Assembly (NCBI RefSeq): GCF_900103665.1
Contig: NZ_FNGY01000006.1
Span: forward strand, 186,001 to 250,000
DNA: 64,000 bases
Direction of reading: 5' to 3'
Origin: Pedobacter steynii
GTDB taxonomy: Bacteria; Bacteroidota; Bacteroidia; Sphingobacteriales; Sphingobacteriaceae
The notes under the pieces are model-generated. The model made no database searches, was not told the origin of the DNA, and worked only from the letters and a program-made list of their open reading frames with translations. Shown here piece by piece: positions 52,678 through 61,846 of the stretch; position 1 is the first letter of the stretch; each line of letters opens with the position of its first letter. Made by a program: the position numbers and the translations under genes.

Positions 52678-54108
52678 ATGCAAGAAATTAACTACAAAAT
52701 GATGCTGGTCACCCTGGCTTTTGGGGCCATTATTTGGTTTTTACCCATCCCGGATGGTGTTAAGCCGGAAGCATGGCATCTGCTCGCTATTTTTCTTGGA
52801 ACGATCCTGGGGATCATCCTTAAAGCGGCTTCGATGGGAACGATGTCCATGATCGCTATCGCTACTGTGGCCTTGTCGGGTGTCCTTGCACCGGGAAATC
52901 CGGGTAAGTCCATCACTTTAGCTTTGAGTAGTTTCGGAGATAAGGTGATCTGGCTGATTGGAATTTCCTTTTTTATCGCCCGTGGCTTTATTAAAACCGG
53001 ATTGGGCAGCAGGATTGCTTATCTTTTTGTCCGGGTTTTTGGTCGCAGTTCTTTAGGTTTAGGCTATGGGCTCGGACTGGCAGATCTGGTACTTGCACCA
53101 GCCATTCCAAGCAATACGGCCCGTGGCGGTGGAATTATCTATCCCATCATGAAAGCAATGGCCTTAAATTTTGGCTCTGTCCCGGAACAACCGGAAACAC
53201 ACCGGAAACTGGGCGCTTACCTGAGTTTGAGTTGTTATAACATCAATCTGGTTACTTCTGCTATGTTTCTTACCGGAACGGCGAGTAACCCGATGTGTCA
53301 GAAATTTGCCGCCGACCTCGGCATTCACATCACCTGGATGTCCTGGATGTGGGCAGCCATTGTTCCGGGGATCATCTCGCTGATCGCTGTGCCTTATATC
53401 CTTTACAAAATATATCCGCCAGAGCTCAAAAAAACCAGTGGGGCGACACAAATGGCGACAGAGAAATTGAAAGAGATGGGAGCGGTGACCAGGAATGAAT
53501 GGCTCATGCTCACCGCTTTTGTGGTCCTGCTTTTTCTATGGATTACCGGAGATCTCTTTAAAATTGACGCAACGACGACGGCCTTTATCGGCCTGGTATT
53601 CCTATTGCTTTCCAGGGTCCTCACCTGGGAAGATGTGAAAAGTGAAAAAGGAGCATGGGATACCATTGTATGGTTTTCGGCACTGGTGATGATGGGGAGC
53701 GCGTTGAATCAACTGGGTTTGATTCCCTGGTTCAGCAACCTGGTGAAAGCCAAAATTGGAGGCATGAGCTGGACAATGGCCTTTCCGATCATTATCCTGG
53801 TTTACTTCTATAGCCACTATCTTTTTGCAAGCGCTACGGCACATGTGGCTTCCATGTATGCGGCATTGCTGGGGGTAGGCATCAGTATTGGGATTCCGCC
53901 GATGCTGCTGGCCTTATCGCTCGGTTTTTGCGGAGGAATATTTGGAACCTTAACCCATTATGGACATGGTCCGGCACCTGTGTTTTTTGGCAGTACCTAT
54001 GTAGAGGTGAAGGACTGGTGGTCGCGCGGGTTCATCTTAAGTATCTTTTTCCTGATCATCTGGATGGGCATCGGAGGCCTCTGGTGGAAAGCGATTGGTT
54101 TATATTAA
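52678..54108 (+). CDS. DASS-family (SLC13/DiT-like) dicarboxylate transporter
   Basis: A 476-residue protein with about 12-14 helices. The first substrate-site motif is SNT at 145-147 (APAIPSNTARGGG); the second site reads SAT-AH at 385-389 rather than SNT, as in the plant DiT/SodiT1 branch that moves malate, 2-oxoglutarate or succinate. NLVTSAMFLTGTASNPM and GGIFGTLTHYGHGPAPVFFG are further branch marks. It lies between the porin and sdhC (10-base gap). Substrate choice within dicarboxylates is inferred. Confidence 0.88.
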   Translation: MQEINYKMMLVTLAFGAIIWFLPIPDGVKPEAWHLLAIFLGTILGIILKAASMGTMSMIAIATVALSGVLAPGNPGKSITLALSSFGDKVIWLIGISFFIARGFIKTGLGSRIAYLFVRVFGRSSLGLGYGLGLADLVLAPAIPSNTARGGGIIYPIMKAMALNFGSVPEQPETHRKLGAYLSLSCYNINLVTSAMFLTGTASNPMCQKFAADLGIHITWMSWMWAAIVPGIISLIAVPYILYKIYPPELKKTSGATQMATEKLKEMGAVTRNEWLMLTAFVVLLFLWITGDLFKIDATTTAFIGLVFLLLSRVLTWEDVKSEKGAWDTIVWFSALVMMGSALNQLGLIPWFSNLVKAKIGGMSWTMAFPIIILVYFYSHYLFASATAHVASMYAALLGVGISIGIPPMLLALSLGFCGGIFGTLTHYGHGPAPVFFGSTYVEVKDWWSRGFILSIFFLIIWMGIGGLWWKAIGLY

Positions 54109-54118
54109 ATGAAATAGA

Positions 54119-54796
54119 ATGGAGCACACTTTATCTACCCTGATGCGCAAAACGCTGATGGCCTTAACGGGATTATTTCTTTGCTTTTTTCTGGTGATTC
54201 ACCTGTTGGGAAACTTGCAGCTGCTATTGCCGGCGGTACAGGCAAAGGAAAGTTTTAATGGCTATTCTCAGCTGCTCTCCGGGAATATTTTTATCAAGAT
54301 CATTTCCTATGTTTTATATACTTCCCTAATTGTCCATTGTCTGGACGCCCTGGTGATCACGCTTAAAAACCGAAAAACAGCAGGTAAATATGCCGTTGAT
54401 AAAAGAGGGGCATCAAGCAAATGGTATTCCCGGAATATGGGGATTTTAGGGACATTGATCCTGATCTTTCTGGTTTTTCATTTTAAAGATTTCTGGTATC
54501 AGTATAAATTCGGCACATTGCCAGTGGACGAATACGGTCATAAAGATTTGTACACCATCGTGATTGCTGCCTATCAGGACTGGTGGTATGTACTTTTTTA
54601 TGTGCTTTCTATGTTTGCATTGGGCTATCACCTTTTACATGGCTTTTTCAGCGCGGCCCGTTCTCTGGGTGTTTACCATCCAAAATACGTTTCCTGGATC
54701 AGGGTCTTCGGCAGGGGGTATAGCTATGTCATCACCGCAGGATTTGCCATTATCCCGATCTACGTTTACTTAACTCAGCATGTATCATGGAATTAA
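54119..54796 (+). CDS. sdhC: Succinate dehydrogenase cytochrome b subunit
   Basis: A 225-residue membrane subunit with five helices that anchors the complex and carries heme. Histidines in the helices (VIHLLGN, IVHCLDALV, VFHFKDF, GYHLLHGF) fit the two-heme type B subunit that reduces menaquinone. It precedes sdhA, overlapping it by 10 bp, and follows the DASS gene, so succinate import and oxidation share one transcript. Confidence 0.9.
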   Translation: MEHTLSTLMRKTLMALTGLFLCFFLVIHLLGNLQLLLPAVQAKESFNGYSQLLSGNIFIKIISYVLYTSLIVHCLDALVITLKNRKTAGKYAVDKRGASSKWYSRNMGILGTLILIFLVFHFKDFWYQYKFGTLPVDEYGHKDLYTIVIAAYQDWWYVLFYVLSMFALGYHLLHGFFSAARSLGVYHPKYVSWIRVFGRGYSYVITAGFAIIPIYVYLTQHVSWN

Positions 54797-56703
54797 ATGC
54801 AAAAATACCTCCCGGCCCCTTAAAAGATAAATGGAGTTTTTATAAAGATCATGCAAGACTGGTTAATCCTGCCAACAGGAAAAAACTGGAAGTAATTGTC
54901 GTCGGTACCGGACTTGCCGGAAGTGCTGCCGCCGCATCGCTGGCAGAAATGGGATATAAGGTCAAATCTTTTTGTTTCCAGGATTCTGCGAGAAGGGCGC
55001 ATTCTGTAGCAGCGCAAGGTGGGGTAAACGCAGCCAAGAATTATAAAAATGACGGGGATAGCGTGTACCGCATGTTTTACGATACGATCAAGGGAGGGGA
55101 TTTCCGTTCCCGGGAAGCCAATGTTTACCGCCTGGCAGAGTGTTCCGCACAGCTGATAGACCAGGCAGTAGCACAGGGCGTGCCTTTTGGCAGGGAGTAT
55201 GGCGGCTATTTAAACAACCGCTCCTTTGGAGGGGTACAGGTGAGCCGGACTTTTTATGCAAGGGGACAAACCGGACAACAATTGTTATTGGGTGCCTATC
55301 AGGCATTGATGAGACAGGCTGCGGCAAAAACAGTCACGCTTTATACCCGTCATGAGATGCTGGATCTGGTACTTGTGGATGGAAAAGCAAGGGGAATCAT
55401 CGTCAGAAATCTGGACACAGGAGAAATTGAGCGTCATTCTGCAAATACAGTGATCCTGGCCACAGGAGGCTTCGGTAAGATCTATTATTTATCTACGCTG
55501 GCGATGGGTTGTAATGCTTCTGCCATTTGGCGGGCACATAAGAAAGGCGCATTCATGGCTTGTCCAAGCTGGACTCAGGTTCATCCGACCTCGCTTCCAC
55601 AATCCGGAGATTACCAGAGCAAACTAACCCTGATGTCTGAATCCCTGCGCAATGACGGGCGGATTTGGGTACCCTCAAAGCCGGAAGAGAAAAGAAAACC
55701 AAATGATATTCCTGAGAATGAACGTGATTATTACCTGGAACGCCGGTACCCTGCTTTTGGAAATTTGGCGCCGAGGGATATTTCTTCCAGAGCTGCCAAA
55801 GAGCGTATCGATGCCGGATTCGGCGTCGGGCCACAACTGAATGCCGTTTATCTGGACTTTTCTAAAGCAATAAAAGAACAGGGGAAAGAAAAGATTCAAG
55901 AAAAATATGGAAATCTGTTTGATATGTACCGTAAAATTACGGCCACAGACGCGTATTCAGAACCAATGATGATCTCGCCGGCAGCCCATTTTTCTATGGG
56001 TGGACTATGGGTGGATTATGAACTGATGACCACTATTCCGGGTTTATTCGCCCTTGGTGAAGCAAATTTTGCAGACCATGGCGCAAATCGTCTTGGGGCA
56101 AACTCCTTGTTGCAGGCTTGTGTGGATGGTTATTTTGTTGCGCCTTATACGGTTTCCAATTACCTCGCAGGAGAGATTCATTCCCCGAAACTGGAAACGG
56201 ATGCGCAGGAGTTCATAGATGCGGAAGTGCAGGTGAGGGCGCATCTTGGGAAATTACTAGCGATTAACGGAACTAAAACCGCCGATCATTACCATAAAAC
56301 ATTGGGCAAACTGCTGTATGATTATTGCGGACTGTCCAGAAGTAAAAAAGGATTGTTGTATGCCATTGATGAAATAAAAAAACTACGCGAAGATTTCTAT
56401 CAACACCTTAAGGTTCCGGGAACGGAGGAAGAAATGAATGGTGAACTGGAAAAAGCAGGGCGGATCAGTGATTACCTCGAAGTAGCAGAACTGATGTGTC
56501 AGGATGCTTTAACAAGGGACGAATCCTGTGGGGCTCATTTCAGGGAAGAATACCAGACTCCGGAGGGAGAAGCATTGAGGAACGATGAGGAGTTTTGTTT
56601 TGTATCTGCCTGGCAATGGCAAGGGGAGAACAGGGAAGAGCGGTTGGTTCCCGAACCGCTGCATTTTGAAAATGTGGAATTAACAGTGAGAAGTTACAAA
56701 TAA
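54787..56703 (+). CDS. sdhA: Succinate dehydrogenase/fumarate reductase flavoprotein subunit
   Basis: A 638-residue subunit that oxidises succinate to fumarate. VVGTGLAGSAAA (40-50) binds FAD, and H72 in ARRAHSVAAQGG is the covalent flavin site. HPTSLPQSGDYQS, AAHFSMGGLWVDYE, EANFADHGANRLGANSLLQA carry substrate and FAD contacts. Length fits the Bacteroidota type B complex. It is followed 12 bases later by sdhB. Confidence 0.95.
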   Translation: MELNAKIPPGPLKDKWSFYKDHARLVNPANRKKLEVIVVGTGLAGSAAAASLAEMGYKVKSFCFQDSARRAHSVAAQGGVNAAKNYKNDGDSVYRMFYDTIKGGDFRSREANVYRLAECSAQLIDQAVAQGVPFGREYGGYLNNRSFGGVQVSRTFYARGQTGQQLLLGAYQALMRQAAAKTVTLYTRHEMLDLVLVDGKARGIIVRNLDTGEIERHSANTVILATGGFGKIYYLSTLAMGCNASAIWRAHKKGAFMACPSWTQVHPTSLPQSGDYQSKLTLMSESLRNDGRIWVPSKPEEKRKPNDIPENERDYYLERRYPAFGNLAPRDISSRAAKERIDAGFGVGPQLNAVYLDFSKAIKEQGKEKIQEKYGNLFDMYRKITATDAYSEPMMISPAAHFSMGGLWVDYELMTTIPGLFALGEANFADHGANRLGANSLLQACVDGYFVAPYTVSNYLAGEIHSPKLETDAQEFIDAEVQVRAHLGKLLAINGTKTADHYHKTLGKLLYDYCGLSRSKKGLLYAIDEIKKLREDFYQHLKVPGTEEEMNGELEKAGRISDYLEVAELMCQDALTRDESCGAHFREEYQTPEGEALRNDEEFCFVSAWQWQGENREERLVPEPLHFENVELTVRSYK

Positions 56704-56715
56704 TCAAACCGGGTT

Positions 56716-57459
56716 ATGAAGATCAATTTGAAAATATGGAGGCAAACTGATGCCGGAAGTCCTGGGCATTTAGTCGATTATCAGCTGGATAATGTCATCC
56801 CTCACATGTCCTTTCTGGAAATGATGGATACACTGAACGAACAACTTATCCTGAGTGGAGACCGTCCGGTGGAGTTTGACCACGATTGTCGGGAAGGAAT
56901 CTGTGGCCAATGTGGGATGATGATCAATGGACGTGCACATGGACCAATCCCTCACCTCACCACCTGTCAGCTGCACATGCGGGAATTCAAAGATGGGGAT
57001 ACGATCTATGTCGAACCTTTCCGGGGTAAAGCTTTTCCGGTAAAAAGAGACCTGCGGGTAGACCGCTCAGCATTCGACCGGATCATTATGGCAGGAGGTT
57101 TTATCTCGGTAAATACGGGACAGGCACCGGAGGCAAACGGAATTCCGGTAAGTCATGAACATGCAGAATCTGCTTTTGATTCTGCAGCTTGTATCGGCTG
57201 CGGTGCCTGTGTGGCTACCTGTAAAAATTCCAGTGCAGCATTATTTACTTCAGCAAAAATTGCGCACCTGGCCAAATTGCCGCAGGGCAAGATAGAGTCC
57301 AGAAAAAGGGTGCTTTCCATGGTAGAACAGATGGACATAGAGGCCTTTGGCCATTGTACGAATACGGAAGCTTGTGAAGTGGAATGTCCTCAGAACATTT
57401 CTGTGCTGAATATTGCGAGGATGAATTGGGAATATACCCTGAGTAAAGTTTTGAAATAA
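56716..57459 (+). CDS. sdhB: Succinate dehydrogenase/fumarate reductase iron-sulfur subunit
   Basis: A 247-residue electron-transfer subunit. The plant-type [2Fe-2S] site is C58, C63, C66 and C84 (EFDHDCREGICGQCG and LTTC). The C-terminal clusters use C159, C162, C165, C169 (CIGCGACVATC) and C214, C220, C224 (CTNTEACEVEC). Electrons pass from the flavin to the membrane quinone site. It closes the operon and is followed by a strong terminator. Confidence 0.95.
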   Translation: MKINLKIWRQTDAGSPGHLVDYQLDNVIPHMSFLEMMDTLNEQLILSGDRPVEFDHDCREGICGQCGMMINGRAHGPIPHLTTCQLHMREFKDGDTIYVEPFRGKAFPVKRDLRVDRSAFDRIIMAGGFISVNTGQAPEANGIPVSHEHAESAFDSAACIGCGACVATCKNSSAALFTSAKIAHLAKLPQGKIESRKRVLSMVEQMDIEAFGHCTNTEACEVECPQNISVLNIARMNWEYTLSKVLK

Positions 57460-57494
57460 AAAATCCGGTGTTATTTTCTAACACCGGATTTTTT
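57458..57494. terminator. Strong bidirectional terminator
   Basis: 16-bp arms (core AATCCGGTGTTA against TAACACCGGATT) at 57458-57473 and 57479-57494 with a 5-base loop. A and T runs on both sides suit ends of sdhB and of the convergent glyQS. Confidence 0.93.
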
Positions 57495-57513
57495 ATAAGT
57501 ATGTTTTTATCGC

Positions 57514-58995
57514 TTATTGCAATAAGTTTCTCCAGCTCACTTTGCTTGAGATTAAAGACTCCAGGTCTTTAATGTCTATGCGTTGTTGTTCCATGGTATC
57601 ACGATGACGGATGGTTACCGTATCGTCTTCCAGGGTCTGGTGATCTATCGTCAGACAGAATGGGGTACCGATGGCATCTTGTCTGCGGTAACGTTTTCCA
57701 ATTGCATCTTTTTCTTCATATATACAGTTGAAATCAAGTTTTAAACTGTTCATGATTTCTCTTGCTTTTTCCGGTAAACCGTCTTTTTTGGTTAATGGGA
57801 AGATGGCTACTTTTACTGGTGCTAAACAAGGATGTAAGCGTAGTAAAGTTCTGCTGTCTTGTTTTTCTCCATCGCTCAGGTCCTGCTCTTCAAAAGCATT
57901 GATCATCGTTAAGAGGAACATGCGGTCTAAACCAATAGAAGTTTCGATCACATAAGGAATATAGTTTCCATAAGGTTTTCCTTCTTCATTCAGTTCTGCA
58001 TCAAAATACTGCATTTTCTTGTTAGAGAACTTCTGGTGTTGCGTAAGGTCGAAATCTGTACGGCTGTGAATACCTTCTACTTCTTTAAATCCAAAAGGGA
58101 ATTCAAATTCGATATCTGTAGCGGCATTGGCATAATGTGCCAGTTTCACATGGTCATGGTAACGGTATTTCTCTGCAGGAGTACCCAATGCCTGGTGCCA
58201 TTTTAAACGCGCTTCTTTCCAGTAAGCAAACCATTTTGCATCTTCACCCGGACGAACAAAGAATTGCATTTCCATTTGTTCAAATTCACGCATTCTCATG
58301 ATGAACTGACGGGCAATAACTTCATTTCTGAAGGCCTTTCCAATTTGTGCAATTCCGAAAGGAATTTTCATTCTTCCTGATTTCTGCACGTTTAAGAAGT
58401 TCACAAAAATACCTTGTGCCGTTTCCGGACGTAGGTATACTTCATCAGATCCTTCTGCCATTGCACCAAACTGAGTGCTGAACATCAGGTTGAACTGGCG
58501 TACTTCAGTCCAGTTTTTGGTTCCGCTTACCGGGCAGGCAATCTCATGCTCCTCGATTAATAGTTTTAAACGTGGAAGGTCTTCTGCCTGTAAAGCATTG
58601 TCCATATCGGCCTGCAATTTTGCAGCCTTTTCTGTTTTTCCGTCTTTTTCGTAGCGGGCAATTTTATCTTCTAACAACTGATCGGCACGATAGCGTTTTT
58701 TAGAGTCTTTGTTATCGATCATTGGATCGTTAAACCCATCTACGTGTCCGCTGGCTTTCCATACTTTCGGGTGCATAAAGATTGCAGAATCTATTCCTAC
58801 AATGTTTTCATGCATCTGAACCATAGATTTCCACCAATAAGTTTTAATGTTGTTCTTTAGTTCAGCGCCTAGTTGTCCGTAGTCATATACAGCACTTAGT
58901 CCATCATAAATCTCGCTGCTTTGAAATACAAAACCGTATTCCTTGGCGTGTGATATTACATTTTTAAATTGTTCGTCGTTAGTATTCTTTGCCAT
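57514..58995 (-). CDS. glyQS: Glycyl-tRNA synthetase, single-chain (eukaryote-like) type
   Basis: A 493-residue class II enzyme that charges tRNA-Gly. Motifs include the N-terminal YGFVFQSSEIYDGLSAVYDYG, TEVRQFNLMFSTQFG, motif 2 region GIAQIGKAFRNEVIARQFIMRMREFEQMEMQFF, and motif 3 VIETSIGLDRMFL, plus a C-terminal anticodon-binding domain. The frame opens at 59022; ATG 58995 gives the normal N-terminus. A TATATTTG box lies only 8 bp upstream, suggesting a nearly leaderless transcript. Confidence 0.96.
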   Translation of the reverse strand: MAKNTNDEQFKNVISHAKEYGFVFQSSEIYDGLSAVYDYGQLGAELKNNIKTYWWKSMVQMHENIVGIDSAIFMHPKVWKASGHVDGFNDPMIDNKDSKKRYRADQLLEDKIARYEKDGKTEKAAKLQADMDNALQAEDLPRLKLLIEEHEIACPVSGTKNWTEVRQFNLMFSTQFGAMAEGSDEVYLRPETAQGIFVNFLNVQKSGRMKIPFGIAQIGKAFRNEVIARQFIMRMREFEQMEMQFFVRPGEDAKWFAYWKEARLKWHQALGTPAEKYRYHDHVKLAHYANAATDIEFEFPFGFKEVEGIHSRTDFDLTQHQKFSNKKMQYFDAELNEEGKPYGNYIPYVIETSIGLDRMFLLTMINAFEEQDLSDGEKQDSRTLLRLHPCLAPVKVAIFPLTKKDGLPEKAREIMNSLKLDFNCIYEEKDAIGKRYRRQDAIGTPFCLTIDHQTLEDDTVTIRHRDTMEQQRIDIKDLESLISSKVSWRNLLQ

Positions 58996-59428
58996 AGTGA
59001 TGCAAATATAGAAGATTAACAAATAAATCAGCTCACCTAAGTTGGATGATTCTTAAAATACAATGCAGGGATTGTAAAGACCAGGTAGGAATAGCACAAA
59101 ATCAGGACATTTTTTTTGTAAAGCTATATCCGTAATAAGGGCTCGGAACTGCCTTGAAACAGGGTTCCGGGCACCACGCTCTGACCACGCTTTAAACTCG
59201 GTCTATACTCGGTGCAAGCCCGCTTGAAAGCGTGTTAAAGGCGGGTGAGCAACGCCTATAAATGGAGTGTGTTATGAGCAATACTGCAAGCTGTCTTTTA
59301 CCTGCTTTTTCTCTGAATGTTTTGTGGTAAACTTTATTTCGGAATGAACAGCTCCATACTGAAAAGGCAGCATAAATTGAATGCAGAGAAATATCATTGG
59401 GTAAGGTCTAATTTTCCTACTTTTGAAC
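58996..59428. other. Intergenic region with a structured stretch
   Basis: A 433-bp divergent spacer between glyQS and the GDPD gene. The -7 box TATATTTG of glyQS is at 59003-59010. From about 59141 to 59260 the DNA is richer in G and C and has several stems: GCTCGGAAC with GTTCCGGGC (59141-59149 and 59164-59172), and CCCGC with GCGGG (59219-59223 and 59241-59245). It could be a structured RNA or a repeat remnant; no tRNA pattern fits. Confidence 0.45.
59003..59010 (-). promoter_or_regulatory. Promoter -7 box for glyQS
   Basis: Minus-strand TATATTTG matches TAnnTTTG perfectly and ends 8 bp before the ATG at 58995. Confidence 0.5.
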
Positions 59429-60349
59429 ATGAAACAATTTAATCTGCTTCTGGCGGGCTTTCTTTTGCTTGCCGTATCTTGTACCTCACAAACAAAAAAT
59501 TACATTTCTTTTGGGAATGCCCGGGAATTAAGAGGCTTTTTAAACAGAAAAACGCCGGGATACCCACTGATCAGTGCACATAGAGGCGGGCCTATGAAGG
59601 GCTTCCCTGAAAATTGTATTGCCACTTTTGAAAATGCGACGACCCATCAGCCTGTAGTCATTGAGTTTGATGTGACATTGAGTAAAGATTCTGTGTTGGT
59701 GGTGATGCACGATGACAAGCTGGACAGAACAAGTAATGGAACGGGCTTCATCAGAGAACATACCTATGCCGAATTGCAGAAGCTGCAATTGAAAGACAAT
59801 TTCGGAACCTTAACCTCTTATAAGATTCCTACTTTAAAAGAGGTCTTAAGCTGGGGTAAGGGAAAAGTATTGTTCACCATTGATGTGAAGAGGGGAGTTC
59901 CTTTTGCAAAAATCATTGAGGAAGTCCGCAAAACCAAATCTGAATCTAATTCGATCATCATTACTTACAATGACAATCAGGCAGTAGAAGTACATCAACT
60001 GGCTCCGGACCTGATGATTTCTGTTTCGGCCAAATACAATAACGATCTGGAACGTTTAAAGTCTAAAGGTGTTCCTTATGATAGAATGGTTGCCTTTGTG
60101 GGAACACGCGGATTTGATCAAAAAGATTTTTGGGCTTTACATCAGGACGGTATCCCTTGTATCATGGGAACAATGGGTAACTTAGACAAACGTGCAAAGA
60201 CCAGAAGAGGCACTAAGTATTATTATATGTACGCGAACAGCGGTGCAGATATGATCTCTACAGACAATCTGGTGATGGCTGGAAAAGAACTGGATCAATA
60301 TAGAAAAGATAAGAAGATAACTTCTGTACACGTTAAAAAAGTAAAGTAA
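59429..60349 (+). CDS. Glycerophosphodiester phosphodiesterase, lipoprotein
   Basis: A 306-residue lipoprotein with signal peptide MKQFNLLLAGFLLLAVSC (lipobox AVSC). The GDPD domain starts with SAHRGGPMKGFPENCIATFENA, followed by IEFDVTLSKDSVLVVMHDDKLDRTSNGTG, with the catalytic histidines and metal-ligand acids. It hydrolyses phospholipid head-group diesters to glycerol 3-phosphate and alcohols. The frame opens with TTG at 59423; ATG 59429 is preferred. It ends 1 base before gldA, so it may be co-transcribed with it. Confidence 0.9.
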   Translation: MKQFNLLLAGFLLLAVSCTSQTKNYISFGNARELRGFLNRKTPGYPLISAHRGGPMKGFPENCIATFENATTHQPVVIEFDVTLSKDSVLVVMHDDKLDRTSNGTGFIREHTYAELQKLQLKDNFGTLTSYKIPTLKEVLSWGKGKVLFTIDVKRGVPFAKIIEEVRKTKSESNSIIITYNDNQAVEVHQLAPDLMISVSAKYNNDLERLKSKGVPYDRMVAFVGTRGFDQKDFWALHQDGIPCIMGTMGNLDKRAKTRRGTKYYYMYANSGADMISTDNLVMAGKELDQYRKDKKITSVHVKKVK

Positions 60350-60350
60350 A

Positions 60351-61058
60351 TTGAGTATTCAGGTAAAGGGGCTGGCGAAACATTATGGTCAGCAAAAAGC
60401 AGTAGACGAGATTAGCTTTGAAGCTAAACCAGGAAAGATTTTGGGCTTTTTAGGCCCTAATGGTGCCGGGAAGTCGACCACGATGAAAATGCTGACGGGC
60501 TATTTAAAACCTACATCCGGGACGGCTAAGCTGTGTGGTTTTGATACCCAGATGGACAGTCTTGAAGTCAGGCGCATTATGGGCTATCTGCCCGAAAACA
60601 CGCCGCTCTATACAGATATGTACGTGCAGGAATTTTTGTTATTTGTGGCAAATACTTATCAATTGAAAGATGCTGCATTACGTGTAAAAGAAACGATAGA
60701 AAAGGTAGGGCTCGATCCGGAACAGCATAAAAAGATTTCCATGTTGTCGAAAGGATACCGGCAAAGGGTAGGTTTGGCTCAGGCTATCATTCATCAACCC
60801 AAAGTATTAATTCTGGATGAACCGACATCAGGACTGGACCCAAACCAGCTCACAGACATCAGAGAGTTGATCAAAAATCTTGGGAAAGATAAAACGGTGA
60901 TTCTTTCTACGCATATTATGCAGGAGGTAGAAGCACTTTGTGATGAAGTCATCATCATCAATAAAGGCAAAATTGTAGCCAATGCCACAATTACTGAACT
61001 TAAAAATGAACACCAAATGACTTCTTTAGAGGATATTTTCAGAAAACTGACCTCCTGA
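60351..61058 (+). CDS. gldA: ABC transporter ATP-binding protein GldA
   Basis: A 235-residue ATPase starting with TTG (MSIQVKGLAKHYG). Walker A GPNGAGKST (35-43), signature LSKGYRQRVGLAQAI, Walker B VLILDEPTSGLDP and IINKGKIV are visible. It resembles GldA of the Bacteroidota gliding ABC module, whose permeases GldF and GldG lie 1.3 kb downstream. Motility need not follow, since many non-gliding relatives keep gld genes. Two barrel genes intervene. Confidence 0.9.
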   Translation: MSIQVKGLAKHYGQQKAVDEISFEAKPGKILGFLGPNGAGKSTTMKMLTGYLKPTSGTAKLCGFDTQMDSLEVRRIMGYLPENTPLYTDMYVQEFLLFVANTYQLKDAALRVKETIEKVGLDPEQHKKISMLSKGYRQRVGLAQAIIHQPKVLILDEPTSGLDPNQLTDIRELIKNLGKDKTVILSTHIMQEVEALCDEVIIINKGKIVANATITELKNEHQMTSLEDIFRKLTS

Positions 61059-61150
61059 TTAATTTTTATTTATGAGTTTGTAACGATTGGCCAAGTTTTT
61101 GCATCTAAGAGTTGATTTTATATCAGTAATATAAATTTAAACGTAAACAC

Positions 61151-61669
61151 ATGAGAAAATTATTTTTACTAACAGCAATCGCAGGTATTTTTGCATTCAC
61201 TAATGTTAATGCACAGAAAGATGCGGCAATGAGTGGCCCTAAGTTAGGTATAGGTGCTGAATTCGCGTTTCCAGTAGGAAACTTTGGCGATTGGGCTAAA
61301 TTTGGTGTTGGAGGTTCATTATTGTACCAACATCCGGTAGCTCCAAATTTGAATTTAACTGCTAATGCAGGTTACCTAAGTATCAAAGCTAAAGATATTA
61401 TTGGTGGTGGTACTTCAGGAATTATTCCGGTAAAGGTTGGTGCCAGGTATTTTGTAGCAGAAAATTTTTATGTAAATGGTGAGCTAGGTGCTGCGTTTTC
61501 AACTGAAACAGGTGGTAGTACTGCATTTGCTTACTCTCCAGGTCTTGGTATTGAGTTCCCGGTTGCAGACAAATCTTCAATCGATGTAGGAGCACGTTAC
61601 GAAGGATGGTCTAAAAATGGTACAAGTTCATTTATCGGCTTAAGAGCTGCATTTAACTTCGGTTTGTAG
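61151..61669 (+). CDS. Outer-membrane beta-barrel protein (tandem copy 1)
   Basis: A 172-residue exported barrel: signal peptide MRKLFLLTAIAGIFAFTNVNA, then strands from GPKLGIGAEFAFPVGNFGDW to SSFIGLRAAFNFGL, ending in Leu after an aromatic-rich last strand. It is closely related to the next gene (shared GPKxGIGxxFxFP, GVGGSLLYQHPV, IPVKxGARYF). Function unknown. The gene sits between gldA and gldF, but has its own spacing and terminator. Confidence 0.82.
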   Translation: MRKLFLLTAIAGIFAFTNVNAQKDAAMSGPKLGIGAEFAFPVGNFGDWAKFGVGGSLLYQHPVAPNLNLTANAGYLSIKAKDIIGGGTSGIIPVKVGARYFVAENFYVNGELGAAFSTETGGSTAFAYSPGLGIEFPVADKSSIDVGARYEGWSKNGTSSFIGLRAAFNFGL

Positions 61670-61714
61670 AACTTAATCTATTAAAACTTATAGATTCTGT
61701 CAAAGAATCTGATG

Positions 61715-61746
61715 AAGCCTTCCTGTTTACAGGGAGGCTTTGTTGT
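61715..61746 (+). terminator. Terminator between the two barrel genes
   Basis: 11-bp arms AAGCCTTCCTG (61715-61725) and CAGGGAGGCTT (61730-61740, one G-T pair) with a 4-base loop, then TGTTGTTTT. It ends the first barrel gene's transcript. Confidence 0.88.
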
Positions 61747-61846
61747 TTTATTCTTTCGGAGAAGTTTAACGTACGGTTTATGAACTTTTAATTTTTTTTG
61801 TATCTATGTGTCGAATTTTAGCTTCAGGCCCTATTAATTAGATTCC

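Noticed and set aside
58996..59428. T-box riboswitch or tRNA next to glyQS
   Set aside because: No T-box sequence, no cloverleaf, and the stems lie upstream of the predicted glyQS promoter.
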